Shown piece after piece: positions 28,033 to 37,986 of a stretch of DNA of 64,000 nt. Position 1 is the stretch's first letter. Every line of letters starts with the position of its first letter. Source of the stretch: Spirosoma oryzicola (GTDB lineage Bacteria > Bacteroidota > Bacteroidia > Cytophagales > Spirosomataceae); NCBI RefSeq assembly GCF_021233055.1, contig NZ_CP089538.1, positions 4,542,501 through 4,606,500 on the forward strand, given 5' to 3'. The position numbers and the translations under genes are program-made. The notes beneath the pieces were generated by a model. It saw only the letters and a program-made list of their open reading frames with translations. It was not told the DNA's origin and searched no databases.

Positions 28033-31000
28033 CTAGAAGAGGTAACGAACGCCAAGCTGAGCCTGCCAAACGTTATCAATCGTAATATTTTTAACAAATG
28101 AATCTCTCAGCAGAATCGTTCTGGTCGTGCCGTTCTCAACGATCGACTGCGTTCCCATGCGGTAGGTTGGCACACCAGCTGCGCTAACACTTGCCAGCGA
28201 CAATGGGCTCGATGACGTGTTCTGCCAGCCTACACCCCACTTGTTGTTCAGCAGGTTACCAATGTTCAGGATGTCGGCCCGGAATTGGATGGTATGACGC
28301 GTGCCTTTAGAACCAGTACGTACGTAGAACTCCTGGATTGCCGTGAAGTCGAAGCGAGTCAACCAGGGCGCATAACCACCGTTCCGCTCAGCGTATTGAC
28401 CACGACGGCTTTTCAGGTAATCGTTACCGTTGATGTATGCTTCAAAAGCAGCCTGTTGCTGTTCGGGAGAGTACGTTACTGCCGACGAACCAGATCCTAC
28501 GGTCAGTGCCGAGAAATTCAATTCAGACGCGCTTCTTGGTACGTAGATCAGGTCATTGCTTGTCTGACCATCACTGTTCAAATCACCACCCACTACGTAA
28601 GACGCTTTGTAACCACTGGTCGATTGCATACCCAGCGTAAAGGTTGTCGAGCCACCGAACTTACCACCGTAGTTTAAGCGGTAGTTTGCGTAGCCGATGA
28701 TCCGATGACGCAGGTCATTGTCGCCATACGACATGGTTAGGTAGTTCTGTCCTTGTACAGTTGGTGTGTTACCAACAACCGTGCTACCTACCAGTTGCAA
28801 GTCTCTCGCTTGGCCGTAGGTGTACGCCAGCATTCCGCCCAAACCATTCACAGCCGGTTTTTCAAGCTTACCCGTGAACGTGTACGAGTTACCTACGTTT
28901 GTGTTCTTCAGAACGAACGCGTTCGTATTATACGGATAGTTGATATAACGAGCCGTGTTGATTGCATTGGTACCCGTTACGCCCGAGGCTGGGAAAAGAT
29001 TACGGGTATCAGGACCACTTAACTGACGGGTTGGCGTAGCTAAGTTAGCGTCAATGTAACGAAGCGCCTGGATTGTCTTGTTGTAGATCACTTCAACCGT
29101 TCCGATCAGTCCCCAAGGCAACCGTTGGTCAACCGCCAGGTTTGTTTTCCAAACCATTGGGTATTTCAACTCTGGATCGGTTGCGTTAACGGCATAACCC
29201 GTCAAGCTACGAACATCTGTAGTAACCGCAGGCAGTATACCAGCGGGCAGTTTGCTAGGATCAGTGGCGAATGGAACGTTCGAGTTTGGCAAGTTATAAA
29301 CACCTGTATTTACGCCATTGTTACCGAGCTGGTTCGAGACCAATACTTCAGGAATACGCGATACGAAGATACCGCTACCACCACGAAGCTGGGTTCTTTT
29401 ATCGCCTTTGACATCCCAGTTGAAACCAACGCGGGGCGAAACAAGCAGACGAGCTTTCGGGAAAGCACCGGTGTTCAGTTTATATTTCTGGTTGTTTTCA
29501 TCCTTGTAGTCTTGCTCTGCTACCCGTGGGTTGTTGAAATCTTTAGCCGTTGAGTTATCATAAGCAAAGATATCGGCCCGTAAACCGGCAATCACTTTGA
29601 ACGCAGGGTTAACCTGGAACTCATCCTGTACATAGGCACTGTAGGTGCTCCGGTGCAGCGTTTGCAGCGGCTCACCACTCACCAGCGAGTAACGCAGGTT
29701 GTACTGTCTTACCGTTACGGGAGAAGTCGTTGCCGTAGGATTGGTGATTGAAGCCAATGCTGCGGTCTTGAAATCAGCAATCGAATTATACACGTACACA
29801 CCATTCGACGCAGGGAAGAATACGTTGTTCGAGGTGTATTTCTCGTAAGACAGACCAAACGTCAGCGTGTGTTTACCAGCGAAATAGCTAAAGTTATCCG
29901 TAATGTTCAAGGTCGAATAATTCAGCTTATTGTTTGGCGTGAACGGGTCAAAACCAATCGATGTGTAGGTGGTGTTATCTTTCAGAATGTCGATCGTTGG
30001 AAAGATATCGGTCCGATAGGTTCTGTCTTCGATTTGCTTGTTGTACGTAGCAACCAGTTTGTTAGCAAACTTACCACCGAAGGTCGAGTTCAGTTCTACA
30101 GCAATCGAGCGGGTGTTATCGGCAATTTTGTAGCCCGTATTCTGCGGAGAAAGCGCTAGGTTACCCGAGTAAGCACCGGTAGAATAGCCAGTACGGTTAC
30201 CAAATCCGGCAGTGCCACTACTATTACTGTTGCTGATCGACTGATCAGACTCCGAGTTATGGTGCGAATAACGAACAGCCAGTTTATGGTTATCGTTAAT
30301 GTTCCAGTCAAGACGAAGGAGTCCTTTTATGCTCTTGACATCGTTGTTATAGTTATCAATAGCGCCCAGATCTCGGTTGAAGTTCGTCTTCATGAACTGG
30401 CTAAGATCGTTTAGATCCGCTGCTGTTACCCGTGAGACGTTTCCTGTGGTGCCTGCTCCACGATCGGCTACCCAATCCAATGCTGGCTGGCTGCTGTTGT
30501 ACTGCTCTACGTTCGCGAAGAAGAACAGTTTATTCTTGATGATCGGACCACCAATCCGGAAGCCTTTCGTCTTTTGGTCAATCGTAACTGGCGGAAGATC
30601 TCTACCGTCTGCTTTATTACCTGCTAGGCTGTTGTTACGGAACAGGTAATAAACCGACCCCGAAAAATCATTCGTTCCAGAGCGCGTTACGGCGTTGATA
30701 CCCGCACCCGAGAAACCGGTCTGACGAACGTCGTAAGGCGCTACGTTTAGCTGAATTTCGTCTAAAGCGTCAAGCGAAACGGCTGTTGTACCCGTCCGTC
30801 CACCGGCAATAGCGGATGATCCCAGACCAAAACCGTTGTTGAAAACAGCACCATCAATAGTGATGTTGTTGAAACGGGGGTCCTGACCACCGAATGACTG
30901 CCCATTTCCGTAGGCGTTGTACTTCGTAATGTCGTTAATCGTACGACCTAGCGTTGGAATCGTGTTAATGGTTTGGCGACCATACGACGCGGCAGCTCCC

Positions 31001-31425
31001 GTCCGCTCCGAGCTAAAAATATCGCTCCGAGTACCTGACACAACAATCTCCTGCAACTGTGAACTAGCATCGGACAGGTTGAAATTAACGTCAGCAGCCG
31101 TACCGAGGCTAGTGAATACGCCGTCTTTTACCTGATCCTTGAAACCAACGAACGTAGTCGTAATTCTGAAAGGACCACCTACCCGAACACCAGGAAGTGT
31201 GTATCGGCCTGAAGCATTCGTTGTTGTACCATACCGGCTACCCGACGGTTCGTGGATAGCGACAACTGTAGCACCCGGCAGTGGAGCGCCTTTATCGTCA
31301 TTGACCTGCCCATTAATAACTGCGGTCGTAACCTGCGCTAATGCCGCGCTCCCACCGAGTACGGACAGTAGCATACTGCTGACAAGCACAAAGGCTGCCT
31401 TAAAATGCAGTAATCGTTTTGACAT
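28033..31425 (-). CDS. Oar-like TonB-dependent outer-membrane receptor
   Basis: 1130 aa. ATG 31425 gives a signal peptide (ending GSAALAQ); an in-frame ATG 14 codons earlier is less likely. Residues about 28-110 form a carboxypeptidase-regulatory-like domain ([17 protein letters not shown]), then a plug with [10 protein letters not shown] and [14 protein letters not shown], then a 22-strand-type barrel ending VRYLF with the terminal Phe expected of BamA clients. The layout matches the Oar family rather than SusC: no SusD partner is nearby. Substrate unknown; in related bacteria such proteins are linked to protease or peptide handling and adhesion. Confidence 0.9.
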   Translation of the reverse strand: MSKRLLHFKAAFVLVSSMLLSVLGGSAALAQVTTAVINGQVNDDKGAPLPGATVVAIHEPSGSRYGTTTNASGRYTLPGVRVGGPFRITTTFVGFKDQVKDGVFTSLGTAADVNFNLSDASSQLQEIVVSGTRSDIFSSERTGAAASYGRQTINTIPTLGRTINDITKYNAYGNGQSFGGQDPRFNNITIDGAVFNNGFGLGSSAIAGGRTGTTAVSLDALDEIQLNVAPYDVRQTGFSGAGINAVTRSGTNDFSGSVYYLFRNNSLAGNKADGRDLPPVTIDQKTKGFRIGGPIIKNKLFFFANVEQYNSSQPALDWVADRGAGTTGNVSRVTAADLNDLSQFMKTNFNRDLGAIDNYNNDVKSIKGLLRLDWNINDNHKLAVRYSHHNSESDQSISNSNSSGTAGFGNRTGYSTGAYSGNLALSPQNTGYKIADNTRSIAVELNSTFGGKFANKLVATYNKQIEDRTYRTDIFPTIDILKDNTTYTSIGFDPFTPNNKLNYSTLNITDNFSYFAGKHTLTFGLSYEKYTSNNVFFPASNGVYVYNSIADFKTAALASITNPTATTSPVTVRQYNLRYSLVSGEPLQTLHRSTYSAYVQDEFQVNPAFKVIAGLRADIFAYDNSTAKDFNNPRVAEQDYKDENNQKYKLNTGAFPKARLLVSPRVGFNWDVKGDKRTQLRGGSGIFVSRIPEVLVSNQLGNNGVNTGVYNLPNSNVPFATDPSKLPAGILPAVTTDVRSLTGYAVNATDPELKYPMVWKTNLAVDQRLPWGLIGTVEVIYNKTIQALRYIDANLATPTRQLSGPDTRNLFPASGVTGTNAINTARYINYPYNTNAFVLKNTNVGNSYTFTGKLEKPAVNGLGGMLAYTYGQARDLQLVGSTVVGNTPTVQGQNYLTMSYGDNDLRHRIIGYANYRLNYGGKFGGSTTFTLGMQSTSGYKASYVVGGDLNSDGQTSNDLIYVPRSASELNFSALTVGSGSSAVTYSPEQQQAAFEAYINGNDYLKSRRGQYAERNGGYAPWLTRFDFTAIQEFYVRTGSKGTRHTIQFRADILNIGNLLNNKWGVGWQNTSSSPLSLASVSAAGVPTYRMGTQSIVENGTTRTILLRDSFVKNITIDNVWQAQLGVRYLF

Positions 31426-31727
31426 AGAAGTGATAGATTTGGTTTGTAGCTTTGAGCAACTCATCAAGTTAGATAGGTCTTCCTATTTAAAGACAAAGAT
31501 GCTACCAATTTTTCGGTTATTAAAGTATGACTTCTTAAAAAAGTACCACTATTTCCTAAGCCTATGGTTAATTTCTATAAATAGCCATATTTGAGATCAT
31601 TTATATTCTATTATACTATATTAACTAATTGTTAAGCGCACCTTTTCGTTGGATTTGTAAGTAAACAAAATTAGTTGAAAGCTTACAAGCCAATAATCGA
31701 TAATTTGTCACTTAGTTTTGTCCTATT
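31426..31727. other. AT-rich divergent promoter region
   Basis: A 302-bp AT-rich gap between the receptor (leftward) and selD (rightward). An exact -7 box TAGTTTTG lies at 31713-31720, only 8 bp before the selD ATG, so a very short leader would result. A near match CATCTTTG reads leftward from 31501 for the receptor. No hairpin or reading frame stood out. Confidence 0.45.
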
Positions 31728-32810
31728 ATGGTACCATCCGAAACTCCATCCGTCAAACTCACCCAATATAGTCATGGCGCAGGCTGCGGCTGTAAAATAG
31801 CACCCAAGATACTGGACCGTATCCTGCACAATCGTACGACGAGTCCATCCGATAAGAGCGGAGACTCAGCAACTGGCCAGCCGCACTACGCCAACCTGCT
31901 TGTCGGCAACGACTCCCGCGACGACGCTGCGGTACTGGATATGGGCAACGGAGAAGCCGTCATCAGCACGACCGATTTTTTTATGCCAATCGTCGACGAT
32001 GCGTTCGACTTTGGCCGCATTGCGTCGGCAAACGCGATCAGTGATGTCTACGCAATGGGTGGCGAACCCATCATGGCTATTGCGATTCTGGGGTGGCCGC
32101 TGGACAAGCTGTCGCCCGAAGTGGCGGGGCAGGTTCTCGAAGGTTCCCGCGCTATCTGTCTCGAAGCCGGTATTCCTCTTGCGGGTGGTCACAGCATCGA
32201 TTCACCCGAGCCTATTTTTGGACTGGCCGTAACGGGTCGGGTCCGAATCGATCATTTAAAACAAAACAACACGGCGACCAAAGGGTGCAGGCTATACCTT
32301 ACCAAACCGCTTGGGGTCGGCATTCTGACAACAGCGCAGAAAAAAGGCATTCTAAAACCTGAACACGCTCACCTGGCCCCCACGCAAATGGCAAAACTAA
32401 ACAGCTTCGGGGCCGTTCTGGGTAAATTACCTTATGTCAAAGCCTTGACGGACGTAACCGGTTTTGGTTTGCTTGGACACCTCACCGAAATGGCCGAAGG
32501 CTCCGGGCTTAGCGCAGTCATTACGTTCGATGCTGTACCTACGCTGCCGTTTGTTGACGAATACCTAAGTCAAAAAAGCTTTCCCGGCGGCACTACCCGA
32601 AATTGGGACAGTTACGGCCACAAAATTTCGGAACTGACGGAGATGCAACGCTACATCTTGGCCGACCCCCAAACATCGGGTGGTTTGCTTATCGCCGTTG
32701 ACCCGAACAGCACGATTGAGTTCGAGCGCGTGGCTAGCGAGAACGGTTTTTTCCTTCAATCATTCGGCGAATTAGTCGAGCAGCGGGAGAAAGTTGTTTA
32801 TGTTCAATAA
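31728..32810 (+). CDS. selD: Selenide, water dikinase
   Basis: A 360-aa selenophosphate synthetase. The N-terminal catalytic loop [14 protein letters not shown] has Cys where some organisms have selenocysteine, and the following Lys. ATP/Mg-binding segments include [15 protein letters not shown] and [13 protein letters not shown]. It converts selenide and ATP to selenophosphate, for selenoprotein or 2-selenouridine tRNA synthesis. No selA, selB or mnmH is in the window, so the downstream pathway is unknown. The -7-like box lies 8 bp upstream of the ATG. Confidence 0.95.
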   Translation: MVPSETPSVKLTQYSHGAGCGCKIAPKILDRILHNRTTSPSDKSGDSATGQPHYANLLVGNDSRDDAAVLDMGNGEAVISTTDFFMPIVDDAFDFGRIASANAISDVYAMGGEPIMAIAILGWPLDKLSPEVAGQVLEGSRAICLEAGIPLAGGHSIDSPEPIFGLAVTGRVRIDHLKQNNTATKGCRLYLTKPLGVGILTTAQKKGILKPEHAHLAPTQMAKLNSFGAVLGKLPYVKALTDVTGFGLLGHLTEMAEGSGLSAVITFDAVPTLPFVDEYLSQKSFPGGTTRNWDSYGHKISELTEMQRYILADPQTSGGLLIAVDPNSTIEFERVASENGFFLQSFGELVEQREKVVYVQ

Positions 32811-32894
32811 TTTTGACGCTTCGAGTTGGAGGCAGGCCGACGAAACTTTTTTCGGATTTCGGCCTTTCTGACTATAGGTCCAATTGATTAACTA

Positions 32895-33671
32895 ATGAAA
32901 TTATTCTTCCGTCAGGCGGGCGATACGGGTCCGGCTATTGTCATCTTACACGGCGTTTTCGGCTCATCGGATAACTGGTTAACCATCAGCAAAGCCATTG
33001 CAGCTAGAGGTTACCGCGTTTTTGCGCTCGACCAACGCAATCACGGTCAGTCGCCCCGTGCTGAAGAGCATGACTACCAGACAATGGCTTCTGACTTGCG
33101 TGATTTTCTGATTGACCAACAGCTGGATAACCCTATTCTGGTCGGTCATTCGATGGGTGGAAAAGCCGTCATGCAATACGCGATGACCTATCCCGGCACC
33201 TTTCAGAAACTCGTTGTCGTTGACATAGCACCTAAGTTTTACCCGGTTCACCACGCTGAATTAATACGCGGTTTAAACGCAATTGATCTAGCTAGTCTGA
33301 CCAGTCGCAATCAGGCCGACGCGATTCTGAGCCAGTACGAACCAATTCCGACGGTACGCCAGTTTCTGCTGAAAAATCTGTATCGTAACGAGCAGGGGCA
33401 GTTTGCCTGGCGATTGAACCTCCCCGTTATCGAGCGCGAGCTGCATGGTATCGGCGAAGAATTGACAAACCCTCAAGTTGTTATCACGCCAACGTTGTTC
33501 ATGCGGGGCAGCGAATCACCGTACATTTTAGACGAAGATATTCCGACGATCAAACGCATTTTTCCGAACGTGCAAATCGTCGATATTCAGGGCGCTGGCC
33601 ATTGGGTACAAGCCGAGAAGCCAGTAGAATTTGTGGATGTGTTGCTGCGGTTTGTTGAACATGGGTCGTAG
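32895..33671 (+). CDS. Alpha/beta-hydrolase, YbfF-like esterase
   Basis: 258 aa. Core motifs are ILHGVFGSSDNW (oxyanion), DQRNHGQSP, the nucleophile elbow VGHSMGGKA and the C-terminal His in GAGHWVQAE, with the acid Asp about 30 residues before it. The HGxFGSSDNW/DxRNHG pattern is that of YbfF/abhydrolase-11 esterases, active on short acyl esters or acyl-CoA. Cytoplasmic. It sits 84 bp after selD and 42 bp before the methylase gene, so it may share a transcript. Confidence 0.88.
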   Translation: MKLFFRQAGDTGPAIVILHGVFGSSDNWLTISKAIAARGYRVFALDQRNHGQSPRAEEHDYQTMASDLRDFLIDQQLDNPILVGHSMGGKAVMQYAMTYPGTFQKLVVVDIAPKFYPVHHAELIRGLNAIDLASLTSRNQADAILSQYEPIPTVRQFLLKNLYRNEQGQFAWRLNLPVIERELHGIGEELTNPQVVITPTLFMRGSESPYILDEDIPTIKRIFPNVQIVDIQGAGHWVQAEKPVEFVDVLLRFVEHGS

Positions 33672-33713
33672 TTTGTTTCTAGTATATACCCTCGAACCCT
33701 ATTCCGTACCACC

Positions 33714-34415
33714 ATGCCAACGCTTTATTTGATTCCAACGTTATTAGCCGACGACACCGCCGAGCAGGTTCTACCACCGAATATTCGAACGATCATTGAA
33801 TCGACCGATGCTTACTTTGTGGAGAATGTGCGCTCTGCCCGGCGGTTTATCAGCGGCTTGAAAACATCCCGCGTTATTGATCAGACAACATTTTTCGATC
33901 TCGACAAGGACACCCCTCCTGCCGACACGCGCCGACAGATTCAGGAACTGACCGAACGCAAACGTAACGCCGGTGTATTGTCGGAAGCCGGTTGCCCTGG
34001 CGTAGCCGATCCGGGTTCGGTGGTGGTTGGTATGGCCCATTCGCTGGGTTGGCGAGTCGAACCGCTCGTAGGGCCCTCATCTATTTTGCTGGCTCTTATG
34101 GCGTCTGGTATGAGCGGCCAGTCTTTTATATTTCACGGCTACTTACCCATCGAGCGGCAGGACCGCATCCGGGCGATTCGTCACCTCGAAAAAGAAGCAC
34201 AGCAACGGCAGCAGACGCAGATTTTCATGGAAACGCCTTATCGGAACGACGCGCTTTTTGCCGATATTATCGCGGCTTGTGAACAGAATACGCGCTTGTG
34301 CGTAGCCTGCAATCTGACCGCTGCTGACGCTTTTGTTCGTACCCGAACCATTCGCGAATGGAAAACACAAATCCCGGATTTGCGCAAAAAACCGACGGTA
34401 TTTTTACTTTTGTGA
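33714..34415 (+). CDS. RsmI-like SAM-dependent methyltransferase
   Basis: A 233-aa tetrapyrrole-methylase-fold protein. It shows GVLSEAGCPGVADPGS (equivalent of the SDAGTPxISDPG loop of RsmI), VGPSSILLALMASG and the segment FHGYLP. It is shorter than RsmI and lacks a clear N-terminal YVVGTPIGN-type motif, starting LYLIPTLLADD instead. It is probably an RNA methylase of the same family, as commonly seen in Bacteroidota, but equivalence to RsmI (16S C1402) is not certain. Confidence 0.8.
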   Translation: MPTLYLIPTLLADDTAEQVLPPNIRTIIESTDAYFVENVRSARRFISGLKTSRVIDQTTFFDLDKDTPPADTRRQIQELTERKRNAGVLSEAGCPGVADPGSVVVGMAHSLGWRVEPLVGPSSILLALMASGMSGQSFIFHGYLPIERQDRIRAIRHLEKEAQQRQQTQIFMETPYRNDALFADIIAACEQNTRLCVACNLTAADAFVRTRTIREWKTQIPDLRKKPTVFLLL

Positions 34416-34489
34416 CGATTTGGTAGTTATGATAACTGGTTACTAGTCAGAAAAGACCGATCATTTATCAAAACCACTGACCACCACGC

Positions 34490-35128
34490 ATGATTCAAGC
34501 CTTCGAGTTCTCTCCATTTCACGAAAATACGTACGTCATCGCCGACGATGCTACCGGTGAGGCCGTCGTTATTGACCCAGGCTGTTACGAACAGGTTGAA
34601 AAAGAAACCCTAAGCAAGTTTATTAATGACCACAAGCTAACAGTCAAATACTTACTGCTCACGCATGCTCATCTTGATCATGTGTTTGGGGTTGCTTACG
34701 TGAAGCGAAAGTTTGGCGTAAAAGCGTATCTGCACGAGCTGGACATGGTTATTTACAACGATGTTCCGACGCGTTGCGCGCTGTACGGTCTGCGGGGCTA
34801 TGACCCCGCCGAGGTTGATGCTTACTTAAAAGAAGGAGACAAATTTACGATCGGCAGTACAACCTTGGATGTCATTTTTGTACCGGGCCATGCACCGGGT
34901 CACGTCGCGTTCGTCAATCATGCCGACCGATATATTATTGGGGGCGATGTATTGTTCAGCGGGAGTGTTGGTCGTACGGATCTTCCATACTGCAATCATG
35001 CCGACCTCGTCAATAGCATCAAAACGCAATTTTACACCCTGCCTGACGATTATGTGGTTTATGCGGGACACATGGAACCCACAACAATTGGTAAGGAAAA
35101 GCAAACAAATCCTTTTGTAAGAATGTAA
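34490..35128 (+). CDS. Glyoxalase II-like MBL-fold hydrolase
   Basis: A 212-aa metallo-beta-lactamase-fold enzyme. Metal ligands are in THAHLDHVFG (HxHxDH), FVPGHAPGH, GGDVLF and the last His in YAGHMEPTT. The fold and length fit hydroxyacylglutathione-hydrolase-like or persulfide-related proteins lacking the C-terminal GSH domain of GloB. Substrate unknown. It lies between the methylase and pssA in a tight plus-strand run. Confidence 0.88.
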   Translation: MIQAFEFSPFHENTYVIADDATGEAVVIDPGCYEQVEKETLSKFINDHKLTVKYLLLTHAHLDHVFGVAYVKRKFGVKAYLHELDMVIYNDVPTRCALYGLRGYDPAEVDAYLKEGDKFTIGSTTLDVIFVPGHAPGHVAFVNHADRYIIGGDVLFSGSVGRTDLPYCNHADLVNSIKTQFYTLPDDYVVYAGHMEPTTIGKEKQTNPFVRM

Positions 35129-35163
35129 AACGGACTGATTCACCACCGTTCGTTCGTCTATCT

Positions 35164-35835
35164 ATGAATGTACTCAAACATCTTCCCAACGCCATGACCT
35201 GCGGCAATCTGCTGTGCGGTTGTATTGGTTTGGTGATGGCTTTACGCGGGCATTTAGAAACGGCATCCTGGCTGATTGGCCTGGCCGCCATTCTGGATTT
35301 TGGCGATGGTTTCGTCGCACGTATGGTCAACGTTTCTGGCCCTTTTGGCAAAGAACTGGATTCGCTGGCCGATGTGGTAACCTTTGGGGTATTGCCAGCC
35401 ACGATCGTTTTTCAGCTCTGTTGGTTTCAGGAATTGGGTGCAATCTCATACGGCGCTTTTCTGATCGCGGTTTTGTCGGCATTGCGGTTAGCTAATTTTA
35501 ACATTGATACGCGCCAGTCGGAATCGTTTATTGGCCTGCCCGTACCCGCCAATGCCATGCTCATTGCTTCGTTTCCCTTAATGAGCCGCTACCAACCCCA
35601 GTACGATTCTATTTGGCAGAACGATGTGGCATTGGGCATGATGATTGCGTTTTCGTTTATGCTGGTGTCCGAAGTGCCGTTGTTTGCGCTTAAATTCAAA
35701 ACGTTCAGCTGGGCCGAAAATCGGATTAAATTCAGTTTTCTGATCGCATCCGCGCTACTCTTATTACTTTTGCAGTTCGCAGCTATTCCGCTCATCATTC
35801 TGCTTTACATCGTTATCTCACTTTTTACAAAATGA
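35164..35835 (+). CDS. pssA: CDP-diacylglycerol-serine O-phosphatidyltransferase
   Basis: A 223-aa membrane CDP-alcohol phosphotransferase. The signature is split over DFGDGFVARM and GKELDSLADV, giving the D-x2-D-G-x2-A-R-x8-G-x3-D-x3-D pattern. Six or so hydrophobic segments follow. With LPNAMTCGNLLCG at the start it matches bacterial type II PssA, which makes phosphatidylserine, the precursor of phosphatidylethanolamine. No psd is adjacent. It follows the MBL gene by 35 bp. Confidence 0.93.
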   Translation: MNVLKHLPNAMTCGNLLCGCIGLVMALRGHLETASWLIGLAAILDFGDGFVARMVNVSGPFGKELDSLADVVTFGVLPATIVFQLCWFQELGAISYGAFLIAVLSALRLANFNIDTRQSESFIGLPVPANAMLIASFPLMSRYQPQYDSIWQNDVALGMMIAFSFMLVSEVPLFALKFKTFSWAENRIKFSFLIASALLLLLLQFAAIPLIILLYIVISLFTK

Positions 35836-35900
35836 CGGGACAGTTGACTTGTAAATAAATGAACTCGTCAGTCAGTCAGTTAGTCACTCAAGTAGTACCA

Positions 35901-36155
35901 ATGAAATACATCGCCCAAATCAACATCATGACCCGTTCGGAAATTCTGGACCCACAGGGAAAAGCCGTTAAACTGGGACTTCACAACCTCCACCTGGACA
36001 GCATCGACAACGTCCGCATCGGCAAACACATCCGGTTGGAAGTTGACGCCGAGAGCCAGGAAAAAGCGCACGAGACAGTCGACTCAGCGTGCCGCCAGCT
36101 GCTGGCTAATTTGATCATGGAAGAGTATTCGTTTGAGCTACAACCTGCTTCATAG
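35901..36155 (+). CDS. purS: Phosphoribosylformylglycinamidine synthase, PurS subunit
   Basis: 84 aa, the usual PurS length, starting MKYIAQINIM. An in-frame ATG 14 codons upstream would add a Ser/Val-rich tail encoded by a short GTCA repeat (35867-35880), which is unlikely to be translated. Conserved strings are LDPQGKAVKLGLHNL and VRIGKHIRLEV. PurS bridges PurL and PurQ in purine synthesis; neither is in the window. Confidence 0.9.
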   Translation: MKYIAQINIMTRSEILDPQGKAVKLGLHNLHLDSIDNVRIGKHIRLEVDAESQEKAHETVDSACRQLLANLIMEEYSFELQPAS

Positions 36156-36235
36156 CATCATTTCGCCGAACCATCAATCCGTAGATGAAGGCGCGAGTAG
36201 CAACCCATGTGTGCTATAGTCGCCCAAAAAAGTGC

Positions 36236-36243
36236 TATTTTTG
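36236..36243 (+). promoter_or_regulatory. -7 box of the fabH promoter
   Basis: TATTTTTG matches TAnnTTTG exactly and lies 22 bp before the FabH start codon, giving a leader of about 15 bases. No clear -33 TTTG was found upstream. Confidence 0.55.
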
Positions 36244-36265
36244 CCGACTATTTTGCCATTAATGA

Positions 36266-37273
36266 ATGAACACAGTCTATTCGAGTATCAAAGGGTTGGG
36301 GTTTTACGTGCCTGAGCAAGTTGTCACCAACGACGACCTGACCCAATATATGGATACCTCCGACGCCTGGATTCAGGAACGGACGGGTATTAAACAACGG
36401 CGATTTTTCACGTACGGAAAAGAAACCAACGCCAGTATGGCTACAGCCGCGTCGCGGATGGCACTTGAGCGCGCGGGTGTTGAGGCCAAGGACGTTGATT
36501 TAATCGTTTACGCGACCCTCTCCCCAGACTACTTTTTTCCCGGTTCTGCTTTCCTCATGCAGCGCGAATTGGGTCTGGAAGGAATTGCCGTTATCGATGT
36601 CCGACAGCAGTGCTCTGGTTTTGTTTACGCGCTGTCTATTGCCGACCAATTTATCAAAACCGGCATGTACCGAACGGCGCTGGTCGTTGGATCGGAGATT
36701 CAATCGTCGATGATGAATAAAACCACCGAAGGCCGCAACGTTGCTGTTATCTTCGGGGATGGTGCGGGAGCAGCCGTTGTACAGGCAACAACTGACCCGG
36801 AGCACCGCATTCTGTCAACGCACCTCCACGCTGATGGCCGCTACGCCGAAGAACTGTACCTGAAAGATCCCGGCAGCAGTCGTCCTGATCGCTTTATTAC
36901 GTCTGAAACCGCAACATCGGAAGGAATCAACGTTGTTATGAACGGCAATGCCGTGTTCAAACACGCGGTTGTGCGCTTTATGGAAGTAATTAATGAAAGC
37001 CTAACCGCGAACGGGTATAACGCTGACGATCTGGATCTGCTGGTACCGCATCAGGCCAATATTCGCATCTCCGGTTATGTGCAGCAGCAAATGGGTCTGC
37101 CCGACGAAAAAGTATTTAACAACATTCAGCATTACGGCAACACCACCGCAGCCTCCATACCTATTGCGCTCACCGAAGCCTTTGAACAGGGACGCATCAA
37201 GTCAGGCGATTTAGTTTGTCTGGCCGCATTTGGAAGTGGTTTTACCTGGGCTTCTGCGCTTATGAGATGGTAA
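36266..37273 (+). CDS. fabH: 3-oxoacyl-ACP synthase III (FabH-type)
   Basis: A 335-aa KAS III. The Cys-His-Asn triad is visible: Cys in VRQQCSGFVYA, His in VPHQANIRI, Asn in HYGNTTAASIP. The C-terminal glycine-rich LAAFGSGFTWA is typical. KAS III condenses acyl-CoA with malonyl-ACP to start fatty acid synthesis. It lies apart from plsX and rpmF, so it may be a second FabH-like enzyme with a different primer. It ends before a 16-bp bidirectional terminator. Confidence 0.85.
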   Translation: MNTVYSSIKGLGFYVPEQVVTNDDLTQYMDTSDAWIQERTGIKQRRFFTYGKETNASMATAASRMALERAGVEAKDVDLIVYATLSPDYFFPGSAFLMQRELGLEGIAVIDVRQQCSGFVYALSIADQFIKTGMYRTALVVGSEIQSSMMNKTTEGRNVAVIFGDGAGAAVVQATTDPEHRILSTHLHADGRYAEELYLKDPGSSRPDRFITSETATSEGINVVMNGNAVFKHAVVRFMEVINESLTANGYNADDLDLLVPHQANIRISGYVQQQMGLPDEKVFNNIQHYGNTTAASIPIALTEAFEQGRIKSGDLVCLAAFGSGFTWASALMRW

Positions 37274-37297
37274 TATAACTATCTGTATCAGCAAATT

Positions 37298-37344
37298 AAA
37301 AAACTGCCGGAACCAGGTTTTACGAACTGTTCCGGCAGTTTTTT
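37298..37344. terminator. Bidirectional intrinsic terminator
   Basis: AAAAAACTGCCGGAAC (37298-37313) and GTTCCGGCAGTTTTTT (37329-37344) are perfect 16-bp complements with T runs on both strands. It serves fabH (rightward) and the CoA-binding gene (leftward), overlapping the stop of the latter. Confidence 0.92.
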
Positions 37345-37714
37345 AATAGGTTCCAACCGACAACATCACGAGCGTACAGCCTTCAATGGGCTGAATTCCT
37401 TCCGCCTTCAGTTGCCGCTCAAACTCGGGATTCTCGGTTCCTGGGTTGAAAATCACCCGTTTTGGCTTCAGGCTTTTGACGTAATCATACAAGTCCGATT
37501 GATTCCGCGATCCCACGTATAACGTAATGGTATCTATTGCCTCCAGCTCCGGTTTTCCTGTTTGAATGGGATGACCTTCGATCTGTCCTTTTCGCAGGCC
37601 AACCAGTTCAATCGAATGACCGTACCGCAACAAACTACGGGCGGCCCGGTTGGCATACCGATCTGGATTCTCGGAAGCCCCTATTATCAATGTTTTTTTT
37701 GATTCTGTATTCAT
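37343..37714 (-). CDS. CoA-binding domain protein (YccU-like)
   Basis: A 123-aa Rossmann-fold CoA-binding protein. It starts TLIIGASENPDRYANRAA (GxS/P nucleotide loop) and contains ELVGLRKGQIEG and FNPGTENPE. Small stand-alone members of this family bind CoA or a nucleotide; function is unknown. It is isolated: a terminator overlaps its end and a 272-bp gap precedes its start. Confidence 0.85.
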   Translation of the reverse strand: MNTESKKTLIIGASENPDRYANRAARSLLRYGHSIELVGLRKGQIEGHPIQTGKPELEAIDTITLYVGSRNQSDLYDYVKSLKPKRVIFNPGTENPEFERQLKAEGIQPIEGCTLVMLSVGTY

Positions 37715-37903
37715 AACGGTCAGTTAAACTGCACTTGTGGCTACTATTTTCACTTTTAGAAACTGATCTGCATACAGTCAAGTTCAGCAAACTGCTTTTT
37801 CAGTAACAGACAATAATCTGATTTACCGGCTAACCTTTTCCCTCACAATCAGAAACCGCTGACTATCAGTTTTTTTAACCTAGATTTAGTAACCATTTCA
37901 TCA

Positions 37904-37911
37904 TACCTTTG
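37904..37911 (+). promoter_or_regulatory. -7 box upstream of the HNH gene
   Basis: TACCTTTG matches TAnnTTTG exactly. Transcription from about 37917 would give a 70-nt leader with a small stem, CCTGT pairing with ACAGG, just before the ATG at 37987. Confidence 0.5.
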
Positions 37912-37986
37912 TTAAAGGAGAACTAAACAAAACGGCTAATCCGGGGATATCCGACCTGTGATTCAACAGGCTTATAACAATCACTG

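Noticed and set aside
31770..31800. Possible selenocysteine codon in selD
   Set aside because: The catalytic position is a plain Cys codon (TGC/TGT), with no in-frame TGA.
35867..35880. Short GTCA repeat as a phase-variation tract for purS
   Set aside because: Only about three units, and the conserved PurS start lies after it, so slippage would not change the protein.
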